Shown here: positions 60,280 to 64,000 of the stretch, one piece after another | Layout: the number at the start of each line of letters is the position of its first letter | Numbering within the stretch: position 1 is the stretch's first letter | IMG/VR virus record: IMGVR_UViG_3300043418_000072 | Span: 1-64,000 of that record | Source: a virus | Strand: one strand, 5' to 3' | DNA: 64,000 bases | The notes under the pieces: generated by a model | The model's database searches: none | Seen by the model: the letters and a program-made list of their open reading frames with translations, nothing else | What the model was told of the DNA's origin: nothing | Program-made: the position numbers and the translations under genes

Positions 60280-62725
60280 GTTTGACGTATTTTATTATGG
60301 CCGCAAGCCAAACCTATTTGAATTTGAACAATATGCGCCGAGCATAGAAGCAGCAGCGGCCAAGTGTGAAACTGGGTACTACTGGTATATTTATGGGGGC
60401 AACGATTACACTGGGTTTGATTTCAATTGGCGTCCTGCGCCGTGGGAACACAGCCATCTGCATGTATGGCCTAGTCAACATCAGCGATGCGGTGATGTAT
60501 TTCTTGCGCACGTAGATACCTATGCGCATAAACAATATCACTTTAGAGCTGAACAATCAATTAAACGTTTACCTTATCCTGCGGGATGGACAATACCCGA
60601 TTACATTGATCAGAACTCTGTGGACCTAACGTGGCACCCGGACACCACCGAAGGCAACTTCACTTATCACTTTCCTAGCCAACATCAAAGTGCAAGCGGC
60701 GTCTACTACACCATGTTGCATACAACTGGCATCAAGTTCGGTAGTGCGTTTACGGTTACAGCATTAGCAGACAAAACTCATTGGGTAGTCCCAGAAGAGA
60801 TTAACGAATCAACAGTTGATTTTAGTTGGCATCCAAATCCGCTTGATCCGCCTTACGAGTATCACTTCGGTAGTGACTACCAACAAAGCATTGGATTAAC
60901 TTACACAGTATCTGGCGCAACCAACATCAGCTTTGCGGGCCCAATGCCTACTCTCGGGTATCACAAATTAACTGCAATGCAAGTGCTGGATATTTTCTTC
61001 ATTGATAAAGGCAACCCGACTGCACAAGTTCGTTACGATAGACTTAACGAACTGCACAATGTCACGAAGGTGCGTTATGCTAACAGCATGATGGACACAA
61101 TCAAGCGATGTGTTGCACGAAGCAAGACCAATAAGTTTTGGGTAGTTAGCAGCGAGTATGACTACACTGGCTTTGACTTCCGTTGGCACGCCGAGCCATG
61201 GCAACAGTATATGACCCATGTGTTTCCAAGTCAGCACAACAAATGGAGTGACACATTCCTAATCAACAAGTGGGAATTCAATCGCCATGCAGAGTGGGCA
61301 AAAGATATAGAAGAGTTTCCTAACTTGAATTTTGTGCCTGACCAAAGTGTAGTTAAACCCGATACCAACTGCAACATGTACTTCGTAGATCACGGCAATC
61401 CCGAAAGCGATATTGATTACACTGCAATGTTAGCTATAGTTCCCGATCTAGTAAAAACACGCTTTGCAAACACCTACCTTGATACCTTTAAGCGTATCAT
61501 GCAAAACGCAGACACTGAGTATGTGTGGATTCTCAACAGCATCTGCGATTACTGGCTATTTGACTTCTCGTGGGAACCAGAGCCGTGGCAACGCGAAATG
61601 ATACACTGCTTCTCTAATGAGTCAGCATCGGTGATATCCAAAGATCAACGTGGCGACACATTCTACATACATGTTGAATCATTTAAAAAGCAAATGATTG
61701 AGCTGGAGTTACTGGATTGGTTTAATGTAATCAATTACATAGATGGGCACGAGGTAAAGCGTTATCCTGTACCAGCAGTATATTACAACTCGGACAACCT
61801 AATAGAAGCAATCAAGAATCATAACTTTACTACTCCGTATGCCTTGTTCACAAAGGACTCGCAACACAAAGGCATGATCGGAAATACCACATGCCTGTGG
61901 ACTGAGAAGGATCGTATTGCCATTGACGTTAGTGCAGACAAAAGCACCAGCTTGATTCCCCGCGATGTTAAGAAGTATATCAAGACTCAAGTATACGATT
62001 ACCCACACCTTGTGGAACATCCTCGCCTACGTAATATGCGGGCAGTGAAGGACTTGGACATTGTGTTTATCAGCAATGGCGAGCCAGACGAACAAAAATG
62101 GTTTGAGCATACTGAGTACATGAGTAACCGCGATGTAAAATGGATTCGTGGGGTTAATGGGCGTGTTGCTGCATATCAAGCCGCAGCTAATGCCAGCACA
62201 ACAGATTGGTTTCTAGCAGTGTTTGCCAAGCTAGAAGTAGTTGGCAATAGAGATATCTGGGAGTTCCGCCCGGACTATTGGCAAGGTCCCAAGCATTACA
62301 TCTTTAACGCACAGAATCCTGTCAATGGACTAGTATACGGACACCAAGGAATGATTGCCTACAATAAGAGCCTTGTTTTAGCAAATAACGACCCTGGAAT
62401 TGACTTTACCCTGTCACAACCGCACGAATCGGTGCCTATTCTTAGCGGGGTAGCACACTATAACCAAGACGCTTGGACCACATGGCGCACAGCCTTTAGA
62501 GAGGTGTTAAAGCTGCGATTGTTTATGGACACACAGCCTACACTGGAAACTGAGCATAGACTGGAAATATGGCGCACAGTTGCGGCAGGCAACTACAGCA
62601 ACTACAGCATCGATGGTGCTAACGATGCCGTTGCGTACTATGAAGAAGTACAGGGTGATTTAGCAAAGCTACAGTTGAGCTTTGAATGGGCGTGGCTACG
62701 TGCCCGTTACGATGCTAAATACTGA
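60278..62725 (+). CDS. 815-residue repeat protein with glycosyltransferase-like modules
   Basis: Repeats of the type FDF.W.P.PW....HVFPSQH...GDTF lie at about 33-82, 285-333 and 413-468, with shorter forms near 113-150 and 179-212. Between them are half-domains FFIDKGNP...KVRYANS (238-283) and YFVDHGNP...KTRFANT (367-411). The C-terminal 200 residues (DLDIVFISNGEPDEQKW onward) match the stand-alone protein at 46444. It thus looks like a chain of diverged GT-A-like modules, most probably inactive or binding, with one fuller module at the end. The ATG is shared as CATG with the opposite gene; the TGA abuts the next ATG. Confidence 0.75.
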   Translation: MFDVFYYGRKPNLFEFEQYAPSIEAAAAKCETGYYWYIYGGNDYTGFDFNWRPAPWEHSHLHVWPSQHQRCGDVFLAHVDTYAHKQYHFRAEQSIKRLPYPAGWTIPDYIDQNSVDLTWHPDTTEGNFTYHFPSQHQSASGVYYTMLHTTGIKFGSAFTVTALADKTHWVVPEEINESTVDFSWHPNPLDPPYEYHFGSDYQQSIGLTYTVSGATNISFAGPMPTLGYHKLTAMQVLDIFFIDKGNPTAQVRYDRLNELHNVTKVRYANSMMDTIKRCVARSKTNKFWVVSSEYDYTGFDFRWHAEPWQQYMTHVFPSQHNKWSDTFLINKWEFNRHAEWAKDIEEFPNLNFVPDQSVVKPDTNCNMYFVDHGNPESDIDYTAMLAIVPDLVKTRFANTYLDTFKRIMQNADTEYVWILNSICDYWLFDFSWEPEPWQREMIHCFSNESASVISKDQRGDTFYIHVESFKKQMIELELLDWFNVINYIDGHEVKRYPVPAVYYNSDNLIEAIKNHNFTTPYALFTKDSQHKGMIGNTTCLWTEKDRIAIDVSADKSTSLIPRDVKKYIKTQVYDYPHLVEHPRLRNMRAVKDLDIVFISNGEPDEQKWFEHTEYMSNRDVKWIRGVNGRVAAYQAAANASTTDWFLAVFAKLEVVGNRDIWEFRPDYWQGPKHYIFNAQNPVNGLVYGHQGMIAYNKSLVLANNDPGIDFTLSQPHESVPILSGVAHYNQDAWTTWRTAFREVLKLRLFMDTQPTLETEHRLEIWRTVAAGNYSNYSIDGANDAVAYYEEVQGDLAKLQLSFEWAWLRARYDAKY

Positions 62726-63565
62726 ATGCGAATTAATGAAATTATAACCGAAGCAACTAACCCCGATATTCATCACTCAGAGTTCAAGCACGAGCAAGAG
62801 ATTGGGGGACTACTGTATAAGGCCGAAGCAGATAACAACTCAGGCTACGGTACTACACTAGTCATTACAGTATACAATGGTAGAAAACAAATTGCGTCGA
62901 CTGAATTCATTATAGACGAAGACCACAATTCACTAGTTAGTGCAAACACCTGGGTTTTGCCCAAGTACCAAGATCGGGGTGTAGCTACCACAATGTATGC
63001 TTATGCTAAGATGTTGGGCAACGACATTGTTCCGAGCAGGATACAAACAGATCAGGGCAACAGCATGTGGCGCTCATGGAATCAATCCAAACAAAGCAAA
63101 CACATTCTGCCCCGTGGTCACAAAGGCTACAACGAAGATACAGTGGGCCAATCTCTTGCTGAACTATTTGAGCCTGGTAAAGACTACAAATGGAGTTTCA
63201 CTGGCAGTGAAGAAGCAGTAGCAGTATTCCACATTGGCGAAGTGCCCTATCAATTCCATGCCTATACCTATCCCGGAGAGAATGGTACGTGGGAAGTGGA
63301 GTTTAAAAATGCCGAACGTGGACGCGGCCGCACTACTAAATTTGGATTAACTGGGACTGGTAATTCAGCTGAAGTAATGTCCACTATCACTGATATTATG
63401 CGTGAGTTCTTGCAGCGTTATCAAGGTAAAGTAACAGCACTCACATTCACAGCAGACGAACAGTCACGTCAATCGTTGTATGCTAGAATGGCCAAACGTT
63501 TATTACCAACGTGGCAGTTAACACAAACCGATAAGCAGTTTATATTAACTGCGCCTGCTAACTAA
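62726..63565 (+). CDS. Two-domain protein with GNAT-like acetyltransferase segment
   Basis: The 279-residue protein has an N-terminal part resembling a GNAT fold, with ANTWVLPKYQDRGVATTMYA (about 73-92, the acetyl-CoA loop pattern) followed by an AKMLGNDIVPSRIQTD strand. The second domain (about 160-279: KWSFTGSEEAVAVFHIGEVPY, TKFGLTGTGNSAEVMSTI, ADEQSRQSLYARMAKRLLP) recurs in many T4-like phage proteins with no known role. The ATG directly follows the TGA of the previous gene. The 3' end overlaps the opposite gene by 8 bases. Confidence 0.72.
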   Translation: MRINEIITEATNPDIHHSEFKHEQEIGGLLYKAEADNNSGYGTTLVITVYNGRKQIASTEFIIDEDHNSLVSANTWVLPKYQDRGVATTMYAYAKMLGNDIVPSRIQTDQGNSMWRSWNQSKQSKHILPRGHKGYNEDTVGQSLAELFEPGKDYKWSFTGSEEAVAVFHIGEVPYQFHAYTYPGENGTWEVEFKNAERGRGRTTKFGLTGTGNSAEVMSTITDIMREFLQRYQGKVTALTFTADEQSRQSLYARMAKRLLPTWQLTQTDKQFILTAPAN

Positions 63566-64000
63566 AGAACTTTTTGATTGTGCGAACCACATGTTCGACT
63601 TCGCTATCAGTCATTTCGGGGTAGATAGGCAAGCTCATACATTCGCGTGTATATGCACTTGATTCTCTAAAGAATTCATTCATATAGTCGGTGTATTCGT
63701 AACCAACTGGCAATTCAAACAATGGCTTGTCGTAGTGTATCTTTGTTTCGATGCCTGCGTCACGCATATACTGCATCAATGCGTGTCGGTTACTTAGGCG
63801 AATAACAAACTTGTGCCATGCGTGTACAACATCGTCATTGGGCAGTAGCACATCTACGTAAGACACAAGGTTCTCAATATAGTACTCAGCAATGGCTGTT
63901 CTACGCTTTTGCCAATCATCAAAGTGCTTGAGCTTCACTAACATTTGAGCACAATCACTTTCACTCATTCTACTGTTAGTCCCGGGGATTTGATGCCCGC
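63558..64000 (-). CDS. DegT/DnrJ/EryC1-type aminotransferase, C-terminal part, cut by the window edge
   Basis: The frame has no stop before the window end. The ATG at 63968 is internal, because the codons before it (GHQIPGTNSR, then MSESDCAQML) form the family's conserved G.NSRMSE motif. The rest gives the C-terminal domain with HAWHKFVIRLSNR, GIETKIHYDKPLFEL and LPIYPEMTDSEVEHVV. Such PLP enzymes aminate keto-sugars in nucleotide-sugar pathways; the lysine-bearing N-terminal part lies outside. It fits the sugar-decoration theme of the neighbouring genes. Confidence 0.9.
   Translation of the reverse strand, partial: GHQIPGTNSRMSESDCAQMLVKLKHFDDWQKRRTAIAEYYIENLVSYVDVLLPNDDVVHAWHKFVIRLSNRHALMQYMRDAGIETKIHYDKPLFELPVGYEYTDYMNEFFRESSAYTRECMSLPIYPEMTDSEVEHVVRTIKKFFS

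Noticed and set aside
63558-63968. A complete 136-residue protein starting at ATG 63968
   Set aside because: The conserved aminotransferase motif continues upstream of that ATG to the window end; it is an internal Met of a cut gene.

Overview
The window is an internal segment, cut at both ends, of a large T4-like contractile-tailed phage (myovirus). It carries recognisable homologues of the T4 portal (gp20), the gp46/gp47 recombination nuclease, the late sigma factor gp55 and the baseplate proteins gp26, gp48/54, gp53, gp27-like hub, gp5, gp25, gp6 and gp7. It also carries repeated [N]ATAAATA boxes of the T4 late-promoter type. No tRNA, integrase, repressor or CRISPR array was found, which fits a lytic virus. 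The content resembles environmental (aquatic) T4-like phages, but the host cannot be named from the sequence.

Layout. (1) 1-5168, minus strand: a cut gene, a small gp67-position gene, portal, a GIY-YIG homing endonuclease, and the tape measure. (2) 5179-6284, plus strand: two perfect late promoters facing each other on an inverted repeat, then a gp26-like hub protein and a small protein. (3) 6285-6815: 531 bp with no gene but several nested helices, a candidate structured RNA. (4) 6816-14678, minus strand: a SegE-like nuclease, two radical SAM proteins, gp46, an HNH endonuclease that has split gp47 from gp46, gp47, a sulfotransferase-like protein and gp55. (5) 14720-44127, plus strand: the late structural block of tail-tube cap, gp53, hub, a multi-enzyme gp5 spike, gp25, gp6, a 3992-residue wedge protein, two paralogous fibre proteins flanking a glycine-rich adhesin, and another virion protein. 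It ends in a strong hairpin terminator at 44130-44159. (6) 44157-59164, plus strand: directly after that terminator a TTGACT-N18-TATAAT promoter starts an 18-gene, mostly overlapping operon. It encodes glycosyltransferase-like proteins, a sulfotransferase, five N-terminal-twitch radical SAM proteins, two SGNH-like proteins, a NodU-type carbamoyltransferase, a DUF2061 membrane protein and an adenylylsulfate-kinase-like enzyme. (7) 59161-64000: a fucosyltransferase-like gene on the minus strand, an 815-residue repeat protein, a two-domain protein with a GNAT-like segment, and the C-terminal part of a DegT-type sugar aminotransferase.

How the genes work together. Regions 1, 2 and 5 build head, tail and baseplate under the late sigma factor gp55 encoded in region 4. 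gp46/47 handle recombination and DNA processing. Regions 6 and 7 look like an accessory biosynthetic pathway that makes or decorates a glycan (or another surface or DNA modification) using amino transfer, glycosyl transfer, carbamoyl transfer, PAPS-dependent sulfation and radical chemistry. It is read from a host-type promoter rather than from late promoters. The most unusual items are this pathway with its radical SAM array, the 531-bp structured non-coding stretch, and the HNH insertion that left a duplicated 5' end of gene 46.
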